Source of the DNA: Sternotherus odoratus
Taxonomy: Eukaryota > Chordata > Testudines > Kinosternidae
Assembly (NCBI GenBank): GCA_032164245.1
Contig: JAVMKO010000003.1
Span: 141,969,259 to 142,033,258 of the forward strand
Length of the DNA stretch: 64,000 nt
Direction of reading: 5' to 3'
Part shown: positions 42,901 through 55,063 of the stretch, one piece after another
Layout: each line of letters opens with the position of its first letter
Numbering within the stretch: the first letter of the stretch is position 1
Made by a program: the position numbers and the translations under genes
The notes under the pieces: generated by a model
What the model saw: only the letters and a program-made list of their open reading frames with translations
Databases searched by the model: none
What the model was told of the DNA's origin: nothing

Positions 42901-43036
42901 GGATGGTCCCACATGAAGGGGGAAGAGAGAAGCAAGAGCTAAAAGAAAGTGTTCATGTATAAATTCAGCTGGCTGTTGAGACTGGCCTTTGACCCTTGTG
43001 AAGCCACCCATCCACCCAATTACTTGGGAGAACCCA
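42901..43036. repeat. Diverged duplication, copy 2
   Basis: Partner of 41982-42152 in the same orientation. Either a local duplication or two copies of an unrecognised interspersed repeat. Confidence 0.75.
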
Positions 43037-43955
43037 CACCCAACGCCTCCCTCACCCCTCTCCTTACCTTATTGCTCCCTGCAGGTGAATCTTGCACTCA
43101 GGTGATGGGTCTGTCCCACTTCCACCCAGTCTTTGGTGCTGAGAGGAGCTGCGGTTGCACAAAGTGGGTCTGTCATTCTGGAGGAGCAGCCGGGGCAAAT
43201 TTGAGTGGCATTGCAACCTTGTGCCAGATCACAGTGCTACGCAGAATTGGCCTCGACACCCCTCTATCTGAAATACTGGGTAAAAAGCATCCCTGTTGGC
43301 AATCCTGGTTCTCCTAGGGAACTGGTATAAAGATCTGATGGGTGGCGTGGGAGACTGAGACTGAGACAAGGACAGGCTGGAGGATCCAGGGCAAAAGAAG
43401 TCAAATTTGTGGTAGAAGTTTCCATAACCGCTAAAGCACTTTCTTCTTGGAACCAACAGTAGAACCTTCAGTCTCAACGTTACTCTGCTGTCAGCAAATA
43501 TCTGTGAAATCCACTGGCAAAATGTGTGCCTTGCCTCTCTCTCTGTCTTGTGGCTGGCCCACATAGAGAATGATAACCTATTACTGCTACCAGTTACTCT
43601 GTTAGCCCATATGGCAGGAGTCTGTAATGTAGATCTAGGGATCTAACCCTGCTGATGAGCCATGTGGGTTTGATTGTGGTTCCAATGGATGGATATTTTT
43701 TTTTTAGTTTGCTGTTTAAAATAACTAGGAAATTGCATACAAAACCACATTAAAAGAATATGAAGGATGCACAATCAGGTAGTTAAAAGTTAGGAAGGGC
43801 CACAATTAACATTAACACAGCCCTTCTGACTCATTCAGTGCACAGCATGGATGTTGCTTGCTGAATGACTAGCTGCTCAATATTTTGTTTTGTCCTCATT
43901 GTTCAGTGTATGGCCCTTGGCCCTATTTACTGCATACTATTCAAACACAGTACTG
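43037..43955. other. Noncoding DNA
   Basis: Nothing recognised. Confidence 0.4.
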
Positions 43956-43959
43956 GATA

Positions 43960-44120
43960 CAGAAATATTAATTTCCTCATGGGCTTTTCTTTGGTGCTCA
44001 TCACTGTAGTATCTGAGTGCTTCACAAACTTTAATTAATTTATTTTCACAACATTTCTATGAGGTGAGATGGTATTATCCCCATTTTACAGATGGGGAAA
44101 TGAGGCCCAGTATGTCAAAA
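43960..44120 (-). mobile_element. MIR/L2-like ancient repeat (minus strand)
   Basis: gagtgcttcacaaactttaa, ttcacaacatttctatgagg and tatccccattttacagatgg are in the reverse-complement order of an L2/MIR 3' end. Confidence 0.75.
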
Positions 44121-47100
44121 GTATGAACTAATTTTGGGTGCCCAGTACGAGCAGACTAGTGCCTAATCTTTTTCAGAGAACTTATGGCACTTTTGTTGAG
44201 AGCACAATTTCTCAGCATTTCTGCAAATCAGACCCCCAGGCGCCTCAAGGTGGGAACCCAGAAAGTGAGTCTTTCATTCTATGAGGTGTGCGTTTTATGA
44301 TACTGTGTATATGTATGCGTTTCAATTAAACACTGTTGCATATAGGACTAAGATAAGAATTATGTTCACAACATCTTATACTGTAAGTGATTTTTCTCAG
44401 CTGAGGTAATCAACAGAGTCTTTACCTTTTGATTATTTGGCTGCATCTTTGACTCGTTCTCGGCTTTCTATTGTTCGTAGTTCAAATGTTTTCATTTACT
44501 CTGTGTAGTTACAGTTTTTTAAAGAAAGCACCATTCTACATTGATTTTTTTCTGAGGGCATTTTCCTTATTAAAGTGAATTTAGTCTTTCTGAGATGTGT
44601 CCACCTGACAGCCCCACAGCTTGAAGTCCTATCTCCACAGAAATGGTGGCTTAAACAACACTGCAACTTCCTTTACCGCCCTTCTAGGATGCCTAGATGC
44701 TGTTCAGGATGGGGAGTCAAAGCCCTGCAGGAGTGAGAAGATAGTTCACTTTTCATGTGCATTCAATACTTGGCCTCAATGAGGCTGTCAACAAGGGAAT
44801 TAATTATAATGATTGTTTTATATCTGTTAGTATGTGTTATGTTCTGATTGCCTTTGAGATACCAAACGTAGCTCTTGCTTTGTATTTATTAGGCATGGGA
44901 ATGTATGCAGTAGCAGAATTTATCTTCATAGATTGGGCAAATTAATTCTGGTACAACCCGCACACAAATCTCTAGTGTCAGAGGTTTTCAAAACTGTCTA
45001 GGGAATTTAGACCTATATCTTTCTTTCATTTTAATGGATCATGTTTTTCTATAATCCTCTAGACTGGTTTGAAGTCTCAACCAAAAAAATCTCTTTTGCT
45101 TCTTTAAATTAGTAGCGAGGACATTAGTTTAAGCAGTTTGTGGCGTTCAGCAGGTATAGTCCTGCTTACATTACTCACCTTGTGATTACTGCTTTGAGGG
45201 GTTCAATAATTTTTGTGAGGCTTTGAAAGCCCTACTGAAGCAGAAAGTGTGGGTAACATGGCTCAAAAATTGATATTTATATATCATGTTCACTGCAGAG
45301 CCTTAGTAATTAATACTGACCTTTAATCACAGCTTTGTTTACTGATTTAAGTGTTTTCTATGGAGCACCCTTTTCATTTAATATTTTATCTATTAAAAAT
45401 AAACACCAAACAGGAAAAGGTAATGTCCTAACTGTTTCATCTGAAAGCTCCCATAACATTTAGAAGATATCAAAAGTATTTATTATCCTGTTTTTCATGA
45501 AGGGAATCAAAGACAAATTTATCAGTGTTTTTTCTAAAATTCTGTACCCTCTTGGTTAGGAAACATTTTGATTTTTTTTAAAAGATTTTTTTAAATTTAT
45601 TTTGAAACCTTGTAATTGTGCTGGCTTTCATTTCATGCCTGGGATATGTGAACACTTAAAAAAAAAATCAAATAAAGGTATGCTCTCCATCTCCAATGAA
45701 TTTGCCTAGCAGTATGTGTTTCTCATTAGTCACAAGTCAATCTTCAATGGGGTTAATCTGTATACTGTCACTTCAGTTTGGAGTCATCTGGAGTACCACT
45801 TGGTCACAGCCTCAGATGAAGTAGGTGAGTGGGTGGAGAAAGCTTCTTAAAAAGAAGAGCAGATGTTTATAAATTAACTTCTTAGCCTTCCAGGGCCTCA
45901 CGTATTCATGCGTTCGTGTTTTTGCACGAAAAGATAGGCAGCAATGGACAGAATTATTAGACTGAGGCTAAAGTTAAAACTAATGTCTTAATTAGTAGGC
46001 AGAAATTGATAAAGGAGAGTGTAGGCAGAAATAGAAAATTAGGATAAAAGTGACGTGGGCAGTGAAAAGCTCTCTGCATGGTGTGTCAAACAAACAAACA
46101 AAGCTATTTACTCTAATTTAAGCTTATCTAAAGCATCATACCGTATCTGAAATGCTTGTTTTAATCTTATTTTATCTTTCAACATGTAATATTTATACAC
46201 ACTTGTAACAGTTAAACCGGTTTTAATGGATACATTTTCATTTAAAAGTAAAAAAGATGTTCTCTGCTTCAAGCAGCAGGTGTGTTTTTAATCTTTAATA
46301 GGTCACCTTCCCAAGTGCAAGCAGGCAAGCTGTTATTGATCAAAGAGGTTTTGTTGGGTAGCTCTCAGATTATTGAGTGACAAACTTTATTGAATTTGAC
46401 TTAACAGAAGTCAGAAGACAGCTGAAGCATAAGAGCTTGCACTACCATCAGAGTCATTTTACGACAGCCAGGGAGCAAAGCTCAGAGATGGATACTGAGC
46501 TCTTTGCTAGCCCTTGGAGATTAACTGAACAGCCTTCCTACCAATTCCCAAGCCTGTCAGCAGAACCAATTAGATTTTCAACCAGTAGACAAGAAGGGTG
46601 GCACTTGGGGACCTTTTTGCTTTAGGTCGAAGGCTTTTCAGACTGCGATGAGATGACATTGATGATGACACATTGAGCATTGGTTGGTTTTAAGACAAGT
46701 TAAATTAGCAGTCTTGAAATGATTCCAACTGTCTCCTGACTTCTCACTGTTGCCATATTCAGTGGATCCTGTCAGAAGCAGGTTGATGACTTAATAGTCT
46801 TTCTTGAGTGGATTTGAGCACTTTGGCTGTGTGTTTATGTGTAGTTGTCATGCTTAAAATATTCATATGAAGGTTTGAAATATTTATTTGAAGGCTCCTT
46901 CTGCAGAGTTCAGCAGTAAGGCTCTCAGTGATTCTGCCTACTTCCCCCCACCCCTTTTTGCTGCTCTAAGCAGTTATTTCTAAAAACAGCCTTTAGCTGT
47001 GTCTAATCTGTATTTGATGACATTGTTTCTTGTAGCTATTGATCACGTCGTGCACTTAAGAAGTTTAAGAATTTATTTAGGCATTTTACTTTCAGAGCTC

Positions 47101-48280
47101 AAACATACAACTTCAAATCCCACCTGTATACATATTACTATAGTTAAGACCATTTGAGATCAGGAAGGGTGTATTCATTTTGTACTATCTTGTAATCATT
47201 TTGTAATCTTTGATTCTAATCCAAACAGGTTGGGTTAGATATTGAAGAAAGGGAAATGGAGAAGGAGAGAGGAGTGCAAAATGAAGTCCTATAACAATTA
47301 AATTGCCTCAGGCTCTTGAAGCAAGTGAACAGGATATCACTGAGAAGCCTTTATTTGTATTTTAAAAGGACGTGGTATTTACAGAAATACTTTGTCTGAA
47401 TGGATTGGCCCTGGTATGTATTAAAAGGAACTCAAGAGATTAATTTCAATAGAGCATCTGAACATTAAATGTTCAGTTTGTTGTAAGAAACTTTAGCCAC
47501 ACAGAAACAAACTTGCAGTTTAATCACATATTAATTTGTTTTACTACAATAAAAAATAATGTGCTTCTAACATTGCACATTTTTAAAATGTCAAGGTATT
47601 AAAGATTAAGAGTAACATTTTCATATCTTGATGCCTGAAATTAGACTCTTAAATCCATATTCAGGCACTAAATTTAGGCTTTTAAATCCATAATTAGTCC
47701 CTAAAATAAGGGCCTTGATAAGAATTTAAGAGCTTGACTTTAGGCACTCTTAGTAGGAAAATGTTTGTGTTATTTACATGGCCTTTGTAGGCTTACCAAT
47801 TTTGCAGTGAAATCCCCCCCCCCCCCATACATACATCTTTTTTTTAAATTATGATTTGGGAACAAATATATCTGCATTTTGCAGAAATTAATTCCAAGTA
47901 CTTTCCTAAGCACTGGCATGATTATGCTACAAGAAGGCTGCCAGCAAGTCAAAAGGGCATAAATTGATGTACAAATACACAGTTTTCTGTGTATTTAACA
48001 AGTTATACCATACTATTAAGCTGAGTAGCTAACAAAAAACTTGCCATTGCCAAGATATGAAGGCCTTCCCAGGGAATGTCCAGCTGAGGCGTGAAGAAGA
48101 GGATTTTGTTGTTCTTCTATTGCTACTTTGTTTTACGTGTGTCTGTGCAAAAGATATATGCAGTCCCTCTAATCTCCTATGGAAGTGAATTCTAAGGTCT
48201 TGAGCCACCTTCTGAGAAACTTTTGAATCCTGATCTCATGAATGTTATCATCAATGCTGATGAGATCATAGTTGGATGCA
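44121..48280. other. Long AT-rich, mostly single-copy noncoding stretch
   Basis: About 4.1 kb with no transposon ends I recognise and no coding motif. The part 46240-46800 has high word complexity and could be regulatory, but nothing in it is specific. A small palindromic unit at 47630-47750 (aaatccatattcaggcacta / tagtccctaaaataagggcc) resembles a minor MITE. A C13 run lies near 47814-47826. Confidence 0.45.
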
Positions 48281-48284
48281 GAGG

Positions 48285-48465
48285 CAGGGTGGTAAGTCAG
48301 TGACTTGCTGTGTGTGGTGTGGGTCAAGGCATTTCACCTCTCTGCCTCGGTTTCCCCTTTTGTAAAATTAGGATAGTATCTTTACGCCAGATTGATGTTA
48401 TAAGATTCATTTAGTTAATGTTTGTAAACGCTGTGGTGATTTTATCTGTCATATAAATGTTTAAA
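48285..48465 (+). mobile_element. MIR-type SINE
   Basis: Contains gtgacttgctgtgtgtggtg, catttcacctctctgcctcg and gtttccccttttgtaaaatt, followed by gttaatgtttgtaaacgctg, the order of MIR core and tail on the plus strand. Ancient and diverged; it persists in many amniotes. Confidence 0.8.
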
Positions 48466-48471
48466 ATAATA

Positions 48472-48773
48472 CAGTAGACTCTCGATTATCCAAGATGATA
48501 GGGAAAAAATTAATTCTGGTTAATAAAATCCCAGATAATCACCATCCATAGGAAATATGGGGAGAGGGGGTTAGTTCACCAGCCACCCTGTGCCGGGGGG
48601 AGGGGATATTGGTTCACTGGCTGCCCTGCACCCTGGTGGGGTTTTTGTGTGTGTGTGCTTGGGGTAGCAGCAAAGCCAGAGCCGGCCCTACGAGTTGCGC
48701 ATATATTTTTTTTCAACATCCTGGTTAATCCACATCCTGGTTAATCCAATCCTGGATAATTGAGAGTCTACTG
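48472..48773. mobile_element. pogo/Tigger-like MITE, 302 bp
   Basis: Ends CAGTAGACTCTCGATTATCC and ...GGATAATTGAGAGTCTACTG, flanked by TA (48470-48471 and 48774-48775). Subterminal ggttaat/attaacc words repeat inside. No transposase. Confidence 0.9.
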
Positions 48774-49029
48774 TAATAGTAATATTTCCTGAGTAATATA
48801 GCTGTCCTGGAGATTGTTGGCACACAGAGCGAGAGAGACGGAAAGTCACTTAGGTTGTCTGGGACAGTTCCATGAGGAGCTTTAAAGATTATCTCCACGC
48901 CTTTGGATTTGCCCTTATATTTCATAGGGTGCCAATGCTATGAGTGAAACTCTAGAATGATGTGCTTGCTACAAACAATGTTGTGAGGAGGTGTCCTGCT
49001 GCCATTCTGGTCCAGTCCAAACCTTTGTG
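48774..49029. other. Noncoding DNA
   Basis: Nothing firm. It could be old LINE sequence. Confidence 0.35.
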
Positions 49030-49250
49030 TATGGTTAGAGTGCTCATTAGAATATCAGTGCTCACCCCACATTCCATATATGGCAAAGCTCGATAAGCTT
49101 TCTTATCCCTATTTTAGAGACGGGGAAAGAGGCACAGAGGGATGAAGTGGCTAGCTCAAAGTTGTGTGTCAGTGGCAGAGCTGGGAATATAACTATGCCT
49201 TCCTCCCAACTGTAAGCCTTGTGCTCTATCCATTAAACCATGCTGTTTCC
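49030..49250 (-). mobile_element. MIR-type SINE (minus strand)
   Basis: tatccctattttagagacgg, ggcacagagggatgaagtgg, tcagtggcagagctgggaat and ctctatccattaaaccatgc are in the reverse-complement order of MIR, including the tRNA-like end. Confidence 0.8.
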
Positions 49251-49257
49251 TAGGTAT

Positions 49258-49498
49258 AGAGTTCATAGATTATAAAGCCAGAAGAGATCATGTGGTTCTC
49301 TAGTCTGGCATCGTGCATAATACAGACCATAGGATTTCCTTGAATTGATTCCTGTTTGAACTAGATCAAAGCTTTTTAAAACACAGCCAATTTTTTACTT
49401 TACATTTTGTCATATTGAAATGCATATTGTTTGCTTGCACCCAACTTGATCCAGATCACTATGTATCAATGATCTGTCCTCTTCATTATTTACCAGTC
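49258..49498 (-). mobile_element. CR1 LINE fragment with internal deletion (minus strand)
   Basis: The first part (gttcatagattataaagcca to gaactagatc) is the CR1 3' end. From about 49385 the sequence jumps to an ORF2 region (attgaaatgcatattgtttg, gatctgtcctcttcattatt). The two parts are not adjacent in a normal CR1, so about 1 kb of the element is missing. Confidence 0.75.
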
Positions 49499-50535
49499 AC
49501 TCAAGCTTCATTGGAGTCGGGACTTGAATTTCCTACATCCCAGGGAGTGCCGTAACTACTTGGCCATAGAGGCAATCGCTCTAGAGTAGCTTCAACAGGC
49601 AGTATTGGTAGATGAGTCAGTATCTCCCAGGAGAGTTTTCTAACCAAGTGACTATTGGATATTACAAGGACCACCACCATGAGATTTGTGCAGGCCTGAT
49701 CCAGCAGGTGTGCTTTGAGAACACTTAATGGAGCAGGCATTGCAGGCCAGCTAGATGTTTCCCCATCTAGCTTGGGAGTCCTACTGGGGTTCGGGCATGA
49801 GTTGGATGTAGGCAGTTTTGAACATGCACCAGCAGAAATTTATTCACCTACAGGATTATGCAGTTTTGAGGAATTAAATTTTGGACTTAAATGCCTAAAG
49901 TGACAGTTAGTTCCCCAATTATCAGGGACTTACTGGTGGTGGTAGTACTGGCTGTAGTCCAACGTGTCACATATTTCAATTTTTGGGCTATCACTCTGAA
50001 ACACTATTGTGATTTTTTTAAAAAATAAGGGTCCTTCTAGTCCTTCTTGCCTCATCCATCGTCACCAAACTCATACATGCACAGTGGTTAGTCATTTAGA
50101 TATTCCCTCCACTTCCCAAATGGCTGAGATGTTCCTTTGAGCAAGAAGGAGGGTTAGTGGCATTCTCTTCTGGCTGTAACAGGCCCCCATCATGGAAGCT
50201 AGGATCCTGCCTGTCAGCAGCAGCAGAACTTGCTGCTTCTGCCTCCTTATCCCAGACATTATCAAAAGGTCAGGCACTGAGGGGAGAATCATCAAAAATA
50301 ACCTTCAAATACACATTGTTTTTAAAAGTTGCCTTGCCAATTAAAGATTCCTGATTTGTAAAGTTGGTCGTGAGAGAAACATTATAATGACTCAGCCTGT
50401 ATTATTACACAAGATGCCGGATTATCTTTGCTCTGAGGCTGGCACAGATATTTTTAAATTAAATGGGAAAAATTACCTCTTATTTATGGGGTACTATTTT
50501 TTTAAAAATTGAGCCTAATACATCAAGTAGCAATG
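49499..50535. other. Noncoding DNA
   Basis: Nothing recognised. Confidence 0.4.
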
Positions 50536-50539
50536 TAAT

Positions 50540-51050
50540 AACACATTACAAATTGTAGTTTGCTACTAGTGGGGTTTCGATTGAGTTAATAAAGGATAAC
50601 AGCCCACACTTCATCAGGTGGCACACTTTAGCACTTCTGTTCAAGCACACCATGGCAGGTCTTTTCTATGCTCAATCAAATGGATTAGCAGAAAAATTAG
50701 TACAATGACCTTGATTTAAAAAAATAATCCCTGGTGGAGTCAATGGAACCATACTTAGCATTTTTAAACTATCACAATGTACCTCACAGTGTTTTTTGAG
50801 AGTCACTGGCACAGAGACTGATAGACAGAAGGAAACAAAGGTTAATGCCAACATCTAACAAGCTTCCTGAGCCAAAGACCATTAACAGAAAAGTAAAGAT
50901 CTACAGCTCAGGAAACTAGAACAGAAGATATAATACCAGAAATGCCAAACCATTACCCTGTTGGAAAACCCTTATATGCTAGATTCCAAACAGAAAGTGG
51001 TTGGCAAGCTGCTAAGGTAACAGTTGACTTTCACATCAAGGTCAGATGTC
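50540..51050 (+). pseudogene. LTR-retroelement integrase remnant (Gypsy-like)
   Basis: Frame-interrupted translation near 50600-50700 gives the integrase core pattern: an Asn-Ser-Pro-His-Phe word, then HTMAGLFYAQSNGLAEKLVQ, matching the N-G-x-AE end of DDE integrases. Near 50960-51020, GKPLYARFQTESGWQAAKV resembles the C-terminal domain of Gypsy-type integrases. Stops and indels lie between. No LTRs were found. Non-functional fossil. Confidence 0.6.
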
Positions 51051-51214
51051 ACGTTCACCTTTGGGTTAGTTCCATCTAAATAAAACCAAAAACACTGTTT
51101 CTGTTTCTTGGGGACATCTGGACTACCACTGACAGTGCTTGTTTGCTGACAATAGTAACATGCATTCACTGGCAATGAAAAACTCCAGGGATGAAATCCT
51201 GTCCTGAAGAAATT

Positions 51215-51340
51215 TTGAATAGCTCTGTATCACTTGAAAGCTTGTCTCTTTCACCAACAGAAGTTGGTCCAATAAAAGATATTACCTCACCTACCTTGTC
51301 TCTCTAACATCCTGGGACTAACACAGCTACCATAACACTA
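51215..51340 (+). repeat. Sauropsid interspersed repeat with ggactaacacagctacc end
   Basis: The gcttgtctctttcaccaaca, gaagttggtccaataaaaga and actaacacagctacc words form a known-looking amniote repeat end whose last word resembles the 3' tail of the target-primed repeats at 33903, 37815 and 58891. Limits unclear. Confidence 0.5.
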
Positions 51341-52620
51341 AAAATATATGTCTTTGTTACAATGGAGGATGCAACTGTAGCCACTAGCATATTGACAGGG
51401 GTATTAACCTCTTTCAATCCTGAACAGTGTCATGTGAATGGATGAAATGCAGACCCGTCTATCACCAGCCCTTCTGTGTCACACTTCTATTACAAATATG
51501 ATATTTGGCAACTTACAACCTGTTTTAACACTTGCGACTAGTGACCAAGTCATCATACAGCTAGTTGTATTTTACTTGTTTCAGCAATGTATTACAGTAG
51601 CTGGCAAGAAGAGAGAACTGACACATCGTATGGCCTATGGCAAAAAAATCAAGCAATTAGGAGAATCAGTACTGGATTACATCATTTTAAAGCAAATTAA
51701 TTGTGAGTGACCTGAGTTAACTTTCATACAGTGAGTATTGCAACAGTTTTAATCATTTCAAAACATCTTGTGTGCAGAAATTAATTATAATCTTGGTTGA
51801 ATTATTTTTGACACCCAGAAAAACATGAAAGACCATCCTTGAACAGCTTCTTGATAAGTAGAGAATATGCCATAACTGTCCTTTTGAAACTGAATTTATT
51901 TTCATGTAGTTTCATTATTTACCTGGTTGACAATGTTAACCCCATCAAATATATGTAAAATTTCCATTCTTTGTATAGTTAACTTATTAAATTGTCTGTT
52001 ACTTAGAGGTAGCATTCAAAATGTGGTGAACACGTTTCAAACACAGAGGTCTCTGCCCTCAGGAGCATACAGTTTAAGAAGCCAAAGACAGACACCGGGT
52101 GGGAGAAAGGGATGAAACCTACAGACAAAGTGATCCTTGTGGTGATAGACATGTCTTATTCGATGCAAGATTTTGTTGTTGTTTTTTGCAAGTTGAACAC
52201 AATGGGGCAAATTCTCAGTTACACGCTGCCCGTTTTGTTCCACTCAGACAAGGCAAAGGGCTTTAGGTCATAAGTAATTTGAATAGAATTCCACTGATAG
52301 AGGGAAGCTTGTTGCTGACATAAAGATGACCGAGCTAGCACCTGTGCCAGCTACACCAGCCCATATTCCGCCCATATTCCACATAAAGGAGGCATTGTGG
52401 ATGAGGCAGGAGTGTGGAGAAGATCTGTTATGGTTTGCCTATGCTCACTATGCCCCTACTGGCATACCTTATGCTATTGGCATACATTAGTGCACACCCT
52501 GAACTGTTCTAACTCCTGTTGGAGCTGGCCATTGTGAAACTATAGAGCTGTATCCAGATCCTGGATGGGTCCCACAGTCCTGAGCTAATTGGAGCTCAGA
52601 TGCAGGTCAGAATCCTGCCT
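51341..52620. other. Noncoding DNA with a short L2-like piece near 52040-52100
   Basis: aggtctctgccctcaggagc followed by atacagtttaagaagcc and gacagacacc recalls an L2 3' segment. Otherwise nothing is recognised. Confidence 0.35.
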
Positions 52621-52624
52621 AAAT

Positions 52625-53167
52625 TAAAAGTTAAAAAATTACTTAGACAAGTTAGATGTCTTCAAGTCACTATGGCCTGATGAAATACATTGTAAAATAT
52701 TCAAAGAGCTGACTGGGGACATGTCTGAGCCATTAGCAATTATCTTTGAAAAGTCATGGAAGATTTGAGAGATTCCAGAGGACTGGGAAATGGGCAAATA
52801 TAGTGCCAAGGGAAATAAGGTCAAATTGGGAAACTACAGACCAATCAGCTTAACTTCAGTACCCGGAAAGATAATGGAACAAATAATTAAGCAATCTGTT
52901 AGCAAACACCTGGATGATAAGGTGATAAGTAACAGTCCCCAGGGATTTGTCAAGAACAAATTTAGTCAAGCCAACCTAATAGTTTTCTTTGAGAGGGTAA
53001 CAAGCCTTGTGGATAGGGGAGAAGTGGTATATCTTGACTTTAGTAAGGCTTTTGATACTGTCTCGCATGGCCTACTCATATATCAGTATTATACAGAAGA
53101 GTTAGCTGATCATGGGTATGATAATAACATTTTATCTACTCAGGTTTATATAAAAAGTTGTTACTGA
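52625..53167 (+). pseudogene. CR1-type LINE reverse transcriptase remnant
   Basis: The open piece 52790-53167 contains NYRPISLTSVPGKIMEQI, then SPQGFVKNKFSQANLI and YLDFSKAFDTVSH, the early RT blocks of CR1/jockey-type LINEs (the Asp of DFSKAFD is a catalytic-site residue). Upstream, 52625-52770 encodes the preceding linker with a stop. The part after AFDTVSH is lost, so the YADD site is missing. Its open reading length is chance survival, not function. Confidence 0.85.
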
Positions 53168-53423
53168 TATATGATATGATTTGATATTAATACAATATGA
53201 TAAGATAGAAAAACTGCAAATAATGATAAGGCTTTCATATTGTAGTACAGTAAACCCTCAATTTAGCGGACCTCGATTTAACGGACTTCGGATTTAACTG
53301 ACAAAATTTCCGGCCCATATGTCATATGTGAAAATTAACATCCTGTTAATTTTAAAATGCTTTTAACCAAGATTTGCTTATAATTAAATTAACAGGTTAT
53401 TTTTTGTTATTAATTCACTGTTA

Positions 53424-54377
53424 CAGTAGACTCCTGATTATCCGGGCGCGGGTTAACTGGGCTGCGGATTAACCGGGATGTCTAAACGGGTCGGTAGGGG
53501 AAGCCCCAAAGCGGCGGCGGGCTCAGCCTTAGCCTGCCGCTGCTTTGGGGCTTCTCCCACTGGCCCCTTATGAGCTGGGGTCTCAGCCTGCTTCCAGCCT
53601 GGGTGTAGGAAACCCAGGCTGGCAGCAGGCTGAGACCCTGTCTGGCAGGAGCCTGGGGGGAAAGCCCAAAGCGGCAGCAGGTTGAGTGCTGAGCCTGCCG
53701 CCACTTTGGGCTCTCTTCCCAGGCTCCTGCCACCTGCCCCACTCAGCTCCCGCTGACAGCCTGGGTGCAGGGAACCCAGACTGACAGTGGGAGCAGACTG
53801 GGGCAGGAGACAGGACCCCTGCTGGCAAGGGGCCAGCGGGGGGAAACCCCAAAGTGGCGGCGGGCTGAGCGCTCAGCCTGCCACTTCTTTGGGGTTTCCC
53901 CCGCTGGCCCCTTGCCAGCCGGGGTCTCAACTTGCTGCCAGCCTGTGTGTAAGAAGCCCAGGCTGGCAGCGGGCTGAGACCCCGGCTGGCAGGAGCCTGG
54001 GGGGAAATCCCAAAGCAGCGGCATGCTGAGTGTTCAGCGCGCCGCCTCTTTGGGCTCTCTCCCCAGGCTCCTGCCGCCTCCCCCAGTCAGCTCCCACTGC
54101 CAGCCTGGGTGTAGGGAACCCAGGCTGGCAGTGGGAGCCGAAACCCCGGCTGGCAGGAGCCTGGGGGGAAAACCCCAAAGCGGCGGCAGGCTTCCTACAC
54201 CCAGGCTAGCAGGGGAGCTGACTGGGGCAGGTGGTGGGACCACCACCATCCCACCCCCACCCCCAGGGCAGCCGGCGAACCCCCCCCTCCCCCCCTCAGT
54301 AGACGCGTGATTATCGGGGATTTTATTAACCGGGATTAAGGTTTTCCCGATCATCCCGGATAATCGAGAGTCTACTG
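53424..54377. mobile_element. pogo/Tigger-like MITE with GC-rich core, nested
   Basis: Ends CAGTAGACTCCTGATTATCC and (revcomp) CAGTAGACTCTCGATTATCC, flanked by TA (53422-53423 and 54378-54379). Same family as the MITE at 48472, but three times longer. The core 53500-54240 is made of direct and inverted copies of one GC-rich unit. Confidence 0.9.
53500..54240. repeat. GC-rich direct and inverted repeat array inside the MITE
   Basis: Recurrent words are ccccaaagcggcggc, ctgccgccactttggg, agcctgggtgtaggaaaccc, gctggcaggagcctgggggg and their reverse complements. Centres such as ggctgagcgctcagcc near 53862 are local palindromes. Open frames on both strands are compositional. Confidence 0.8.
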
Positions 54378-54590
54378 TATAGAAAACTTTTCTGTGAAAT
54401 TAAACTTTTCATACATACTTAATTTTAATTACACAAACATGTCTACATAAGTAAAAACAGGTAAACTAACTAATTTGTCAATTTTTTTAACATACACATT
54501 CAGAAAACCTACTTTATTATATAATGGACTTTCGGCTTTAACGGACACCCCCTTGCCCGAATTAGTCCGTTATATCGAGGTTTTACTGTA

Positions 54591-55060
54591 TAGCAAAATG
54601 CCATTTCTGCCCACTCCACCGCAGTTGCACTGACACGCTTTCTTTCAAGGCTATCTTGTATGGTGCTTAGGCTTTGGTGGTCAATCACTAAAGTTATTTA
54701 CCTTGTAGAGAGGTTTTACCAGTACATCATGCTTCATACACCATAACTTAATTGTTCATGAAGATCAAATAGGAGTGAGGCATGCCAAACAAATCTTAAA
54801 GCCTCATTTGAAAGTTTGCCACTCATTTTCAGTACAACACACCCTTGTTCTCCTGAGTCCATAAAACTTTAATTTGAGGAATTAAAATACTACAAAAAAT
54901 AAATTGAGAGATGAAGAATGAAGTTTTGTCCCTCAGAAAGCACTTGAAGGACATTGTGGCCTTCCAGCCAAATATATTTAGTTGTTCTAGCGATTAAAGT
55001 GAACGCTCCCATGGAAGTAGTGTAGAAGCCATCATTTACTAAAGTCAGCTTGTTTTAAAT
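54591..55060. other. Noncoding DNA
   Basis: Nothing recognised. Confidence 0.4.
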
Positions 55061-55063
55061 ATA

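Larger units (their letters stand above)
53248..54588. mobile_element. pogo-like element (CAGTAAACCC termini) hosting another MITE
   Basis: Ends CAGTAAACCCTCAATTTAGC and ...GATATAACGGA-type inverted partner (revcomp CAGTAAAACCTCGATATAAC), flanked by TA (53246-53247 and 54589-54590). Subterminal words cgatttaacgga and gctttaacggac mirror each other. Without the inserted MITE it is about 385 bp, with no transposase. Confidence 0.85.

Noticed and set aside
53453..54354. Many open frames of 70-115 residues on both strands
   Set aside because: They lie in the mirrored GC-rich core of a MITE and repeat each other.
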